Source: Baylisascaris procyonis
Lineage: Eukaryota; Nematoda; Chromadorea; Rhabditida; Ascarididae
Reading direction: 5' to 3'
DNA length: 64,000 nt
NCBI GenBank assembly: GCA_037389465.1
Contig: JAZARR010000088.1
Span: 3,596,001-3,660,000, forward strand
Part shown: positions 13,272 through 26,800 of the stretch, one piece after another
Layout: every line of letters begins with the position of its first letter
How positions within the stretch are numbered: position 1 is the first letter of the stretch
Translations under genes and position numbers: made by a program
Notes under the pieces: model-generated
Seen by the model: the letters and a program-made list of their open reading frames with translations, nothing else
Told to the model about the DNA's origin: nothing
The model's database searches: none

Positions 13272-13322
13272 GGGGTGGGGGTGGATAGTGGGGGAGGGGG
13301 AGAGAGAGGGGAGAGGGGAGGG
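13272..13322 (+). repeat. long G-rich quadruplex-type tract
   Basis: A 51-bp tract with many runs of four or five G, mixed with GA dinucleotides, lies just upstream of the first aspartic protease exon found. Confidence 0.7.
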
Positions 13323-16300
13323 TTCATCCGTCTCTCCTAAAAGAAATTGATAGATGCGAAAATCATTTGCAAATCATTAAATGATATGACACATTTTATT
13401 AGTACTAAAAAAACATTGCTGATGTTTTTCAGCAGTTAGAATAAAAGGCACAGTTAATAAGCGTACGAATCATTGAAATTAAGAATGAAGCCATGCTATC
13501 TATGCATTTTATCAGTGTTTTTGAAATTGCTTTTTATTTATCTTTTAATCACTAAACTTATTATTTTAATGGAGTTTCTTATCGAAATATAGATTGTCTT
13601 ATAATTTTTTATCGCTATTTTAATCACAAATAAAATTTTACGATTTGTATTTCATCTGAAAATAGTTGATGGAATATTTCAGGATTTTTTTAACGGTCGA
13701 GTCGACAATCTCAGCAGTACGGTTAGATTATCAGCAGATTTCAGCGATGAATAGATGTGTAACTTTTAGATTACATCCACTCGATATATAATCTAGACAA
13801 GTCTAGACAAGTATAGTCGCTAATTTTTATGATATTTTAACGTTTAATTTTACCTCATTATGTAAGAAAGTTTAGAAATGAAATGAAATTCACAAATATT
13901 CATAACTGAATTGAAATCCATTTTGCATTAAGTGTTCTTTATTCAATAGAAATATGACATTTATGAGTAGCAACGATAAATTCCCACACTGAAGTCTGAC
14001 CTAACACTCACTGTAAGGGAATCTGACAGAAGGGATATTTTTTTATTCCTCAGTGTTACAAATCTTACCATTACTTAAATCAGAGCTTGAACCTAAATAA
14101 AGGGAACGACATTAAATTGCATAACAATTCAATCGTCGATCCATATCTCATAAGTGTAATAATGCAATCAAACCGTATGTATGATGGCATTAACGGAAGT
14201 TGCAGCGATGAGAAGCAATAGAAGGAAATTCATTTTTGGAATGTCAATGATAGTAATAGCTAGTTATTTATTGCCGGTTATTTATAAAGAAATTCTTATC
14301 GAAAAATGCATTTTGTTTTGTCGTAAATTCAATTCGACACCTATATCGGTTTACAATAAAATATGAGTTGTTATTGCCAATAAATTTGGTGTTAAAACAA
14401 CATCGCTGATAGCGCCCTCTTAGGCAACCATGTTGTCAATAAATTCTGCATCCTTTTTTTTTCTTCATTTTTCATATACGCACTCATTGAAAACACCTCT
14501 CTCATGTCGACTTCTAGCAATTTAAAGCATCTTATATACATAAATTCCGTTTCATCCCAAGTCGACAATCTTCGAGGCGTTCTCAAGTATCGGATCAAAG
14601 CGTCCGTGTCAAGGACTTGAGATTAGCCAAAGTTAGTTTATGCTACGAGTGATAATCCACTGCGTTTAGAGCAAAAACCAGCTCAAATGCTAATCACTTC
14701 GAAGTGAATATTGTTTATGCAGGAAAAGAAATCCATGACGGGGCATATTTACACCTCATCCTATTTCACGGTGTGTGGTAAGACAAAAGGAACACTTTAC
14801 CGTACCACTAAGGACTCCGATGTACTGTTACATTTTAACCGTTTAATTTAACCCTTTAAATCCTCTTTCAGTTCTCCTGCATTCGTCGAAACAAAGCAAA
14901 AAATGTCGTCGTTGCAATTGTCGATTCATCGAGGAAACCAACGTTGACATAATTTTTCACATTGCGTTATCCTCGCTCTCCTTCGCTAAGTATGGCCCTC
15001 TCTATATTAGTATTGTTGACGTTTGTGGAGCAGTGTTATCACGTTTTTCAAACAATTTTCGAAAGCAAGTTGATATGATTCTGTGAATTTAGCGTCGTCT
15101 TTTATTGACAAACGTCGCTGATACGATATGAGTGTTAGTGATAGCTGCGTTGTTTTTATTGTTCGATAAAGCATTCATAATTGCGTTACTTTTATTGTTA
15201 TCAATAAGAATAGAAGTGTCGTGACAAAAAAAACAAAAACATCGAACCGTTGGAGTGATTACATCGATGCATTCAATTACAGTTTCTCTATACCATATTT
15301 CGATTTCCACTTATTAGCGACATATTTAAAAAAAATAGTTACATATCTTGCTCTATTCTATTTCATAACTGCGGTGCAGATATGATGGCAATAAATCTAT
15401 ATTTATCGTGAAATAATCCCATTCTAAACGACAATATTTGCACACAATCAATGCCGAATAAAATGTCATAATAAAATCCTTCAAAATGCGTATTTTCTAA
15501 AATCTTAACCCATTGGCATGAATATATCCTCATTTCAAATCAACTATTCGTTCATTCGAAATATCCGAGAATCTGCGCACATAAAAGTGCGTTGTTAAGA
15601 TCCTTGGCTTATTCATGTCTTCATTTAAGAGTGATAAGCCATAGCCGTATTTCGGATTGAGGTCGGAGTAAATTTCAAAAAAATTGAAAAAAGAAGAAAA
15701 GGAAAGAAAAATTGGGAGGAGAATGAAACTCTCGAGGAATCCGAATTGCAAACAGCAAATCTCGAGTCACGAATTTTATATTCAAAGATTCTTTCCTTTC
15801 TTAGTGGCCAACTAATCTTGCAACCACCTCAGGAAGTTGATAGGGAAAATGGGATAGGCTCATCAGTTATAGCTTCACTGTAGCTTTTAAAGTGTCATAG
15901 TGTTCACAACAGTATAATAAGAGCTCCATTGAGCAGCTAGTTCCCCACTTGCAAGGAAAAGAAAAAAATTGGCTGACTCATAGTAGTCGCAACCGTATTC
16001 AACCTTTTTGCTTCTCAGTTAAAGACTTCAAAAAACCGCATAGTTTATGGTAATCGAAAATCGATAAGGAATTGAACTCTCGAAGCGCCTGCAGGTCATT
16101 CACTCTAGATCACTGAAACTCCCAATTGCTGCTTAAAATTTAAACTTCTCTTCTCCCTCCAATGTGCTAAAGCCTTTCCTTTGCCTTCCCACATTGCCTT
16201 CTGACGAGGCAGCTTGGAAATAAACTTTTATATTATACGACAGAACAACAGTGATTCATAAGGATGTTCCCATTGACGTTGCACTCTTTGATTACGCCAT

Positions 16301-16531
16301 CAGATTTTTTATTGATGAAATATTATCCGTTCCTGATGGGATCTCTTCTTTGGTGTTGAATCGGATCTCTGATGCTATTTGCTATCCCTCATAATTTTTT
16401 TCTAGATAGTCTCTTTTTTGGATTCTTTCCCCCATTGAAGACTGCAGTAGTTTTCCCATTGCCTTCAAATGATGTTCTCAACTATAGGCTCATTTCCTCA
16501 ATATATTTACGGTTTCATTTATTTATTTTGC

Positions 16532-16590
<59 letters not shown>
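16532..16590. repeat. (TTTA)n microsatellite
   Basis: About fifteen near-perfect copies of TTTA. They create the spurious Leu/Phe/Ile/Tyr repeat frames seen on the plus strand at 16372-16792. Confidence 0.95.
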
Positions 16591-17808
16591 CTTGTTTGTT
16601 TATTCATTTGCTTATTTGTTTATTGATTTTTTGTTTATTTTTAAAGTAAATCATGACGTTTTGTATTGCTTAAGAGGTTCATTGATCACATTGTTATCGT
16701 CAACATTTATTACCGTCAATAATAAATATTATTTATTACCGCCATTAGCATCAATAATTAAATTACAACGTCACTCGTTTTGTACTAATTAATGAAATAC
16801 AAAAAAAAAATCGCCACCAATATTTATTGTTATTTAAAGGTTCATTGTTTGTAGATGATTCAACAGGCGCAACAATATCGTTGATGCGAAGCATTAATGC
16901 TGATTCAGCTAAAATTTAGTATCGTTTCAAGATTTCCCTCATGCCACCTCAATTGTCATGATAATACGAACAAGAAATTGCTAAGAATATATTCGATTCT
17001 TATACGTTTCGCATTGCTTGAATGTGATCTCGAAAATGCGCGAATTTAAACACGTTTCAATAAAGTCGGAGTGATTCTAACGTCTCTTTGTTTGATATAT
17101 AGGCAATCGACACGTCTTGGAAAAGCATAGATCAAAAATCTGATTCAATGTGATGTATGCTTGAGTATTTCCAACTGCTTTTCTCACACGAAAACGGTGA
17201 CTGACCGGCTGGAATGCGAAGGAATGGCGATGGCGAAGTTATCTCAGCCTTTGCCCCTTCCCCGTCTCTAACTATAGCAGCATACCCTCCCCAAAATGCG
17301 AGCATGGTTTTAACCACTTTTTCATGCACGAGAGCAGGGCTACGCAAGGCAACATCCTCCCCCCCCCCTCCCCTCACTTCAGCTGATCGCAGTCGCGAGA
17401 CATCAAAAAGATATAGAAGGCAAAGACTTCTAGGCAAACAGCCAAGACCGTTCAATGAACTTACCACTGAAGGGTCTGCCGTGCAAATTCATTTATTTGC
17501 TTCATTTTTTTTCTGTTCTTCTGAATTTATATAAAACAAGCAAAGATCTCTTTTGGCCCCCACCCGTCTCTAAGGCATTGTCTTTTTGTACTTCCGAGTC
17601 TCCTGAAAGCATCACCCGCATTTTCCTGCTAATTTCTGATTCCGCAAAGCTTTCTTTCGAGTCCATATATTTGAAAAAACTTATTCAAGATGGGCCATAT
17701 TTTCTCTGCCAATGTCCAAGTTCAAGCCAAGTGCTGTAACGGAGCACATAAGAGGGTTATATATTATGCACCATGGAAGCCGTTTATGAAGGATAGAGCA
17801 ATCTGTTA

Positions 17809-17814
17809 TATATT
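17809..17814 (-). terminator. possible poly(A) signal of carboxypeptidase copy 2 (AATATA)
   Basis: A variant hexamer in minus sense lies 23 nt after the stop codon at 17837. No AATAAA is nearer. Weak call. Confidence 0.25.
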
Positions 17815-17836
17815 ATGTACAAAGGATGATTGAGTA

Positions 17837-20785
17837 TCAGCAATGACCACAGGAGTAAGCGCACTGTTCACGCATGAAAATAGGCACCGTACGGCACAAC
17901 GATTCATTTTCTTGGATCCATCTTTTGCATGCATGTCGTAGATCGTAGCATGAACCCGCACTACCATCGCCAAATTGAAATTGTTTGCTGCCTGAAAGTT
18001 GTATGAGTGTGTCGCTTTTCACCACTCAAATCGCATTCTACCCGCTAGTCGTGAAGTTCGTTTGTTGATACGTTCAATAACTGCATCGGCCACTACACGT
18101 ACACCTGCCCATGTCTCGGAAGCGGTTGGAATTAGCTGATGCTCGTCCAGGATGAATCCATCCCAATCTGTAATTATTTGGAACTCTAAGTGAAGAAGAC
18201 ATGAAAACATCTTACCCCACATGCAGAAAAAGCGCCCATTCAAAGGGTGGTCAGTCGACTGCTTCTTCGATTGGGCCAGCAAATAAGCATTAGGCTTCAA
18301 TGGAACATTCAATGAACAGCATTTACCTTGATCCTCAAAGTGTATATGTACACGTTAGTAATGAGGTGAAGCAGTATAGGCGATTTCAAGCATTGAAATT
18401 AGTGTACCTATTTATACGGTAAATTATAGTGTCTAAAATACTTGTTGATTTCGTTATAAACGACATGCAACTTCCTCATGTCACATTTCTTGATGTTTGT
18501 TCTCTTCTCGTCGATACGCCCAACATTAGACACATAATATCAAAAATAAAACGTACAAAAAATTAGAGTAAAACAAATAAATATATAAGCGTAACAAATT
18601 GTACCTTTTACCTGTCATCTCGTTCAGGTAGTTCACTGTTATCAGAAAAAAAGACATATAAAGAAATAATAAATGCTTCATGAAAGTCACTTTATAAAGT
18701 CAGTTACACCTACCCACTTACTTGAAACAAGTAACTGCAAAGTAAGACGGAGATTTTTTCTTTTTTTTTTGAATTTCTAATTTAACATACGTTTATGAAT
18801 TTGTATCTATATCGTTCGAAACGAATAAATATTTAAAGATTTTTAAAAAGATTTTTTCACATATTTCAAATAGCTCACCGAGGCGGATCTTTCAAAATAG
18901 TTTTTGGTTTAAAAAAACCTACCGGTTGAAAGATATGAAAAACCATGAAATCGGATGCATTTGTTTTATGGCTAAGAGAATATCGTTTATTTATTTTTTC
19001 TTGTTTGCACTAAATGATGCAAGCAAATACACAAATTCGACCATAATTAAGGTTTTTTTGAGGAGAAAAAATACGTATGAAATTAAGTGCGAACTCTTCT
19101 TCTGGTGGAGATGTGACCTAAAGCATGAGCTGAAGAAAGTATGTAGACAAACCCGTAGCGATGGATCACACGAAAAGTGGCATAGTAATATCTCATAATA
19201 AAACCGCTTATAGGAACGCTAAAAAATTTTTAATCAATCTAGAACTTAGCAAATTTCTTTTCAAGACGGTATGATAGATGGCGTCCCCTCTATAAGTTTT
19301 CTCATCGACATTATTTTAAAAGAGGCATAGCATAATATTTTGCGAATAGGAAGGTAATTCTTCGTTCCTAGGACAGATTATGATGGATAAAAATAAGCGA
19401 TCTAAACAATTTCTGATATAGAAGCAGACTTCGTTCATCAGGCCTCAGCTCGAGTAGATAGACATATTTGATAGCGGCCGTTTGTTTAGCCCAGTCTTCG
19501 GATCCACCGGAAGCTGGATCTACAACGAGAGAAACATTCAACGAAACATTCCAATGATTGCGCTTTGCTTCAACACTTTCAATGAACGATGAAACAATAG
19601 ATCAAATTCTGAAAGGAGAACATCTCAGAATGAAAATGAACACTGCAAGAACACACAATAAAACGTTAAAAAAAACAACTCACAAAGTGTATCAGCTCCA
19701 CTACCAACAACATATTTCGTTCCATATAATTTACTGAGTGCATTTGTCGCCTTTTTTCCAACATCGTACTGAAATTTATGAAAAATTTCCACATTTTCTT
19801 ACTTCTTTTTTCCTTGATAAAATTAACGATGCAACAAGAGGGAAATGCTTTAGAAGCGTAAAATTACCGTCATTTCAATAGACAAGATGTCGAATGACAG
19901 AAGAACAAATATATATAGAAAATCTGTGCATATGGACTAATCAAATCAATTAAAATTCAAACACAATATGAAATTTTCTCTTTTTTTTGCACGATATTCA
20001 TCTAATAGTTATTGTCGAAGACATCCATCGAAGCTTTTCAACCTTGTGCTGGAATCAAGAGTAAAAATATCCAACAAGCATATTGCGACTAGTCGGGCAA
20101 TTAACGCAAGAGAGGCGAGGTTTATTAATAATCTTCAATGTTTACCACCTAATGAAAGCAATTTAAGGTATGCATGAGTAAGAATTGGAGAATATTATCG
20201 CAATAATGCGGATATTCATGATCTCAAATGAAATGACGATTATTTGCGTAATTATCGACACGATTCGATAATCATTATTCAATATAATAAATTTATTTCT
20301 CACTCAGTTTCTTTTTAGCAATCAAAAAAAAAAAAAAAAAGAAAAAAAGAAATTCATTCGTTTCTGAAGTAAGATAATCAAGAGTGATTGTGTGAAGTGC
20401 AACGATGGAAATTTCCAAGCAAAAGAGTTGAACTGACAAGATCCTGAATGTCACCGGGATATGTGTCTCTGCGATGTCCATATGGATGGATCCATATTTG
20501 TGAGTAGGTGTGCAGCGTTATAAAGCCATCGATACGACCACGATAACGATTCGATAGGATCGCATCTCTCACCGCACTGAACATCTCACTATTTCATTTC
20601 AACTAAATATCGTTTACATGCTATTTAGCCAATTATTTTACAATAATTTCATAATATTGGTCATTGAATTTGAATTATTTTTGAGGAAAATTAATTAAAC
20701 AAAAATTATTTTCGCATTGAAAACTTTGGTAAATAAAAAAAAAATTTGCATTTCATTTACCAATCATGAAAATTATTTTTTTCCT

Positions 20786-20836
<51 letters not shown>

Positions 20837-23800
20837 TTCAGATAGGAGCAACAAACATAACTGAGATGCCCGATGAATTGATTATGAAATTTTGATGGAT
20901 TCTAACCAAATAAACAATTTGCGAAATTAAGATTTCTAATTAAGAAAGCAGTCGATCATAATCACTGATTAATGATTGCGTTAATTGAGTTATCAATTAA
21001 GAAAATATTCTATTCATATGAACAAAGTGACCACTTAATGCGTTTCGATTGTCCTTTTTAGTTGAGCTGAAAAGAGAAAAGCAAACTGCCTTCACACAAA
21101 AGAATAAAATGTGTGGTCCCTGCCCACAGCTTCGGCCATTTATTTGATTGCGGCTGAGTAAATCCCCGTACTTTTTGCGGATAAAGCGCCTCCACTGTTC
21201 ACGAGTTGAATATCCTTCCTCCCGAAGTTGGAGGTTGGGGGCGATAAAGGAGGGGGAGGAGGAGGGAGGGGGAACGCTTTTTATTTTACTACACTTTCAT
21301 GGAAAAACTTTTTAGAATAAAAATCTGTCTTCCTCGCGGTCCATACTTTGCCTACGCTAATATGTTGAATTAGATGGGCCATTTGCGCTAAAATTTGCTT
21401 GAAAAGGCCATAAATGGGTAAGTCTTTGCTCAGAGCCCCATAAGGGAGAGTTTATGAGTTTGCAGAAAATGGGTGGAGGTAATTTTGTTGTTTTGTCACT
21501 TTTTATGTAGCCCATATTTGTTGTGCGGTCAAAGGTCAACGAAACCAAATATTCAAGCGAAAGAGAGAAAGCGCATATGCAAAACTTATCGCCTTGACTA
21601 ATAAAAATTTAGAGCATTTACAGAAAAAGTTATAAAGAACATATGATGTGATAGCAATATTTGCGAAGAAGTACATCCTATTGCCGACGTAAAATATAAG
21701 CCTAACCGTGCTTCAGGCTCGCTAAACGCTGTTTTGCCTTGATATATCTCCGAGCATGGATCATCGCTCGATCCACTCTCTAAAATACAACTGTACTATT
21801 TGAAAGCGCAATATTTAATTATTATAGAATGCGATTGTAAATTACAAATGCTTTCAATAGAAGGTCAATACGTTCGCATATCTGCAATCTCTACAAATTT
21901 CGATATGAGCTTTTATCATGAAATTCAACTAACGAAAATCAAATAGGTTGTTTTTTTTTAAGGTTATATTTTATTAATGCCTATAATGTGTTAGCACATT
22001 TTTAATAGAGGATAAAGGCAATTGAAAATATTTCAGCTTCTTTTTGGAGGGAGCGAGAAGGATGGGAAAGGTGAGTAAAGGGTGATAAGTGATTTTATTG
22101 CCAATTTCAAGGTGTATAATTCGATGCTTCTCATCAAAAATCATTCATAAAGCACTGTTTTTTTTTTAAATGTCGAATGTGAGCACACATAAATACGCAC
22201 ATATAAATAAATAACTTGCATTTGAGCACATAGCTTATCGTAATGTGATCAACGTAAGCAATTTTATGTGGTTTTATATGTGAAACTGGTTTCGATAATG
22301 TGAGCAATTAACGGCAACAACAGTAATTTATATGTATTTATTATCATCTCTTCTCAAAATGACCAATTAATCAATGCCAAAATATCTAAACGGGTGAGAA
22401 GGTGATTTTATTTCTCATTTCTTTTCTTCTTAAAAGAAAAAAAAATGCCGTAAGCATTATCTGATTGAAAATTAATGAACTTAAACGTATACAATGAATG
22501 AAAATTCGATAATTACACTGAAAATTTGACGACTTCTATGCGTCAACTGTTATGGGAAAACAATGGCTTACCTTTGAAGTGAAAATCAAAATTTCTGTTG
22601 AGATCAACTCCACGACAACATCTATTGCGTCCCCATTGATCGCGATTGCATACTGACTCTGAACGGTTCTTTCGCCAAAGTCGAACCTTAAACGCATGAT
22701 AGCTGCTGAAAGGAGCGACTGTTGCGGTTAGCAATTGTCCGAAATGATCAAAGAAATTAGAGCATGAGCGTTACTTCAAGCTCACATTATGAGCTTGAGC
22801 TCAGAAGGTAGAGCTTCAAGGTTGCTGCTACTGAATGTGTTCTAGATGTCAAAACACTGAGTTAGGGCAAGCGGTAGACAGTATTCTATAAAACTATCCA
22901 GCGGATACATAGAATTATAGCCTGTGAAGCCCCACTTGCAAATCTTCCTGAGCTTCAGTAGTCCACTACGTTATTGTATATGTAACTAGCATTCAATCAG
23001 CGTAATTAGTCAAGAAAATGAAAGTGCTGCTTATAAGAATCCTGTTACTATATACAGATTTCTTTGGACGGAAATAAAAAACATTCGACATCAAATGCCA
23101 TACTCTAATAAGGTTTCTCGATTATTTAAAGATTTATCTATTAGACTAAGACAGCACCAAAGTAACAGCCAAGTGAAAAGGCCTAGTGGAGTACTCAGGA
23201 TGCACGTTCATAATAAAGGTAGATAGGAAATCTCACGTTAGGATTCGTTGAAGAGCGTGTAAATTCATATCCGTCTGGATTGAGACAAGGAACGATCACC
23301 CATGTGAGATTATCCACATAATTTGTTATAGTCGCATCACGGCCATACTTCGAGGTGAGCTGATGAATAAAGTAGAGTGCCGTATGTGGAGCAGCCCACT
23401 CACGCGCATGAATACCACCATCGATCCAGAAGACTCGCTTTGTTCGATTACTGCCTCCACCGATCTGAATTAGAGTCCGCTCGACTCTATTCAATTATTT
23501 CGATGCACTATCCGCTATTAACCACCGATGACAAACTTGTGGGCAGCTAATTTCATAAATGAACATGAGGCATAACATTCACCAGCATAGGTATTAAGCC
23601 CATAATACAAGGCCTATAACATCAACACTATTTTAAATAGATCAGTACGAATAAAACTTATATGCATGAAGTGAAAACGTTTGAGAGCAGCCTTATTCGA
23701 TGGCCACTGATAGTAGATTACCGCACATCTATTGATCGTGTCACTTGAGGATACTATACCTCCATTTGAGTTGGATTTAAACACCCTATGTACACAATGA

Positions 23801-26800
23801 AGCCTTTCATTGGACGCATGTAAATTTTAATTATTAAACATATCGCGTAAAAATATCAATGATTTCTAAGTTATTATCGTGTTGAATGGCAACATCGCAA
23901 TTGAGGAGAAACAACTATGAATATCGAAACGATATGCACTAGTTATTTAATATGCAAAACATCGGTTTGACGACAATATTAAGAAAAAAAGGCATCGGCA
24001 CAACGTTTAGATCTCCTCTGGAGGTGTTTAAATCGCCTTCAAAGAAGTATGATCGATTCATGTTTTAGTCTTTTAGGATATGAAACACAAAGGATTCATA
24101 GAGAAATTTCGCAACGAAACATTTCTTCATTCATCTCTACAAATCTTGCAAGAGAGCTTAGCAAGAAATTTGGAAAAATAAAATGTAATGTGAGAGAAGA
24201 AAACAAATTTAGACAATATGAGAGAGAGTCTTGAAGGGTACAAAACAAAGCGGCTGTTCGACGTGAAAGATTTAAATAACGAAGAGATCTCGTCAAAAAG
24301 TAGATAAAACTAGAGTAGATAGAATGAAAAAAAAGAGCAAACAAATTTTCATAGAAAGAAAAAAAAAGTTTATGCAAACAACTGAAAGAGAATAAAGAAC
24401 AAGAACGCTGAAAAAAAAAAGAAGTGAACTACTCGCCAATAGTAAACGATCATTATGCATACTCTATCATTCATTAGAGGTATAAAAAAAGAGATTTTCT
24501 TTTTAAAAATAAAATTTTCAATTTTTTAAATGAATTTCCATGAAAACAAAGGGAAAAAAACTCATTGTCTAAAAGTAATCGATTATTGAAACGAAATTTA
24601 TGCATAGAAATCTCGAGCAATTGTATGATGAATCACAATGCCAATAGAGAAGAGCTTCTTTTCGATCTTCAACAAAAGGATGAGTTGATGTCCCTATTCG
24701 ACGCCTTAGGCAATGAATTCACGCTCAGTTATTAATTCCTCTATTTTTTTTTTTTAATACGTAGGCGCACTTTTTTTGTGCGCTTTTCAATGGACATTCG
24801 TTTAATTAGCTATTATTTAGAAATTAAAAGAAAGATATAGTAATCCTTTTATTGCACTAAATCTTTAAAAAAACCATAATTATGAATATAAGTCATCTCA
24901 GTTCATTTTTTTCCAAATTCACTTTCCTATGACTTAAAAAAAACAAAATATTAAAATTTGCAGTGACGAATAACAGTAACGTCATGTTTGTGCTTATGTA
25001 TATATGCAAATATGTCTGTTTGTTTGTCTGTTAGCTTTAAATCGAGAGCTAGAAAAAGTCACGGTAGTGAAATTTGATAGCGTAATATTGACATTATGCA
25101 CATCGTGCCTCATAAATCAGATGCGATCATCACTTCTTCTCAATGATCTACTGAGTTATGAACATTACGAATACTTTGCATATGCAATCTTGTCGTATCA
25201 CTGGTCAAATGCAGGTCAAAAGCAAAGTTTTTTAATCGAAAATTTGCACAATCGGACGATTTTGCGTGAAAATACATCACAAGATTTTTTTTTCGTTGCT
25301 TTTATATATTTAGGCAGTCAACTGTGTCGATAAACTAAGCGCGCATTATGTCAATACTTCTAGCAGGACGTTGCATCAGCTTCGGAAAGCTTTGCGATAT
25401 TTGCAAATACTTTGTTTATTTCGTGAAAACATCTTCGAACTTTCACTTTTTTTCCAAACTTAACACGCACAAAAACCTTCTTAAGAATTTCCACCAATAA
25501 AAATGGTGGATATGCTGCACTATGCATGCTGATGTCGATCCACTACGTGTAGATGACAAGAAGTGATCTTATGCATGCAGGACGTGAAAAATGTATGCGA
25601 GTGGAAGAATCGCTAAAAACTGTGCAAAATATTTGAATGTCACAAATATCAGCATAGTTTCAAATTGGGAATGCGTTTTTCTTTCACTCTATCCTTTCAT
25701 TGTTCATCGTTATATTTCTGTGCCAATAGGTCAGCCGTTTTTTTTTTTCTGCTGTTATCAGTCATCTTTAAATGCTGCGAATCATATCATTACCTGATGA
25801 CACATTGTTGGTGAAAATCTAAGTGAATGATTCATAAATGGAAAAAAGCATAGGATCAACTAAATAAGAATAGATTTACGGAGATAATGCTCTTACACAC
25901 CTTCAGATGAATTATTTCTCTTCAGTGTGAATCGTTTTTCAAACTAATATTTTTTAATTCAAAAAAGAGAGAGATTTGGTCGCGTGTTGGTTGGAAAGAA
26001 TGAGAAAAAAAAGTGTACTTCAAGTCCATCGATGGATCTTCCCTCATGTGATTTCCCAATTGAGATAAACTGTACGATGCTCGGGTATTGTCTAGCAAGT
26101 GCACGCATCCACGATACCATTTGCGGGTAGGAACCATATGTGTAGAAATCGTATTTCGGCACATTCGGATCATCTTTAAGACGTTTTGCATAGCCGTAAT
26201 CACGATTTTTTTCCCGATCGATAATTAATCTGTAACGAACGAACGGGATCAGTGTCGGCGACCTTTCAACAATGGGCACACAAATAATAAAACATTGCGT
26301 AGACGTTTGCGACATCAATTCATCAAGCAATCCCCTCCCTCCATCCCCTCCCCTCCCCTCATATAATTGGATATTAACACTTCTTGAGCACTCAAAATAT
26401 TTGTGCACCACCCTTCACCTCTACCTTCGGCGTCTTCCGGTGGCATTCAAGTTGACGGTGTTACACACTAATCATCCTTTGATACGTACGTTTCATGCAT
26501 TCTTTGAATTATACACATAATAATGCATAATAAGTATGCGAGTGAAATTTTCGTCATTTCCAGACTAAATATCTCTCACTTTGTTCCTTTTACAAATGAG
26601 AATCAAAGTGCTTTGATAATTTTTTTATTTTTATTTTTTTGAAAGAAAAGCGAAATTTTATTGGTTGGAAAGAGTGGGCAGCAGAAAGTCATAGGAAAAC
26701 AAACAGTAATGCAGAATTGGAATTAACTGCAAAAAAAGTTGAAAACTGGTAATTTTTTTCGATTTAATAATATATAGACAAATAAGAACACATAATTGAA

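Larger units (their letters stand above)
13127..17836. other. region between carboxypeptidase copy 2 and the aspartic protease
   Basis: This must contain the missing signal exon and promoter of the aspartic protease. A G-rich tract lies at 13272-13322. A TCTAGACAAG tandem pair lies near 13791-13810. At 17360-17530 both strands are open over more than 300 bp around a C-rich tract. An exon-like block on the minus strand near 17465-17525 (TTCAG acceptor, ATG, strong GTAAGT donor) encodes nothing hydrophobic and was not assigned. No other gene was recognised. Confidence 0.5.

Noticed and set aside
16372..16792. Two plus-strand frames rich in Leu, Phe, Ile and Tyr
   Set aside because: Created by the (TTTA)n microsatellite; not coding.
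17132..17534. Long open frames on both strands around the C-rich tract
   Set aside because: Low-complexity composition explains them; no domain, and no phase-compatible splice partners.
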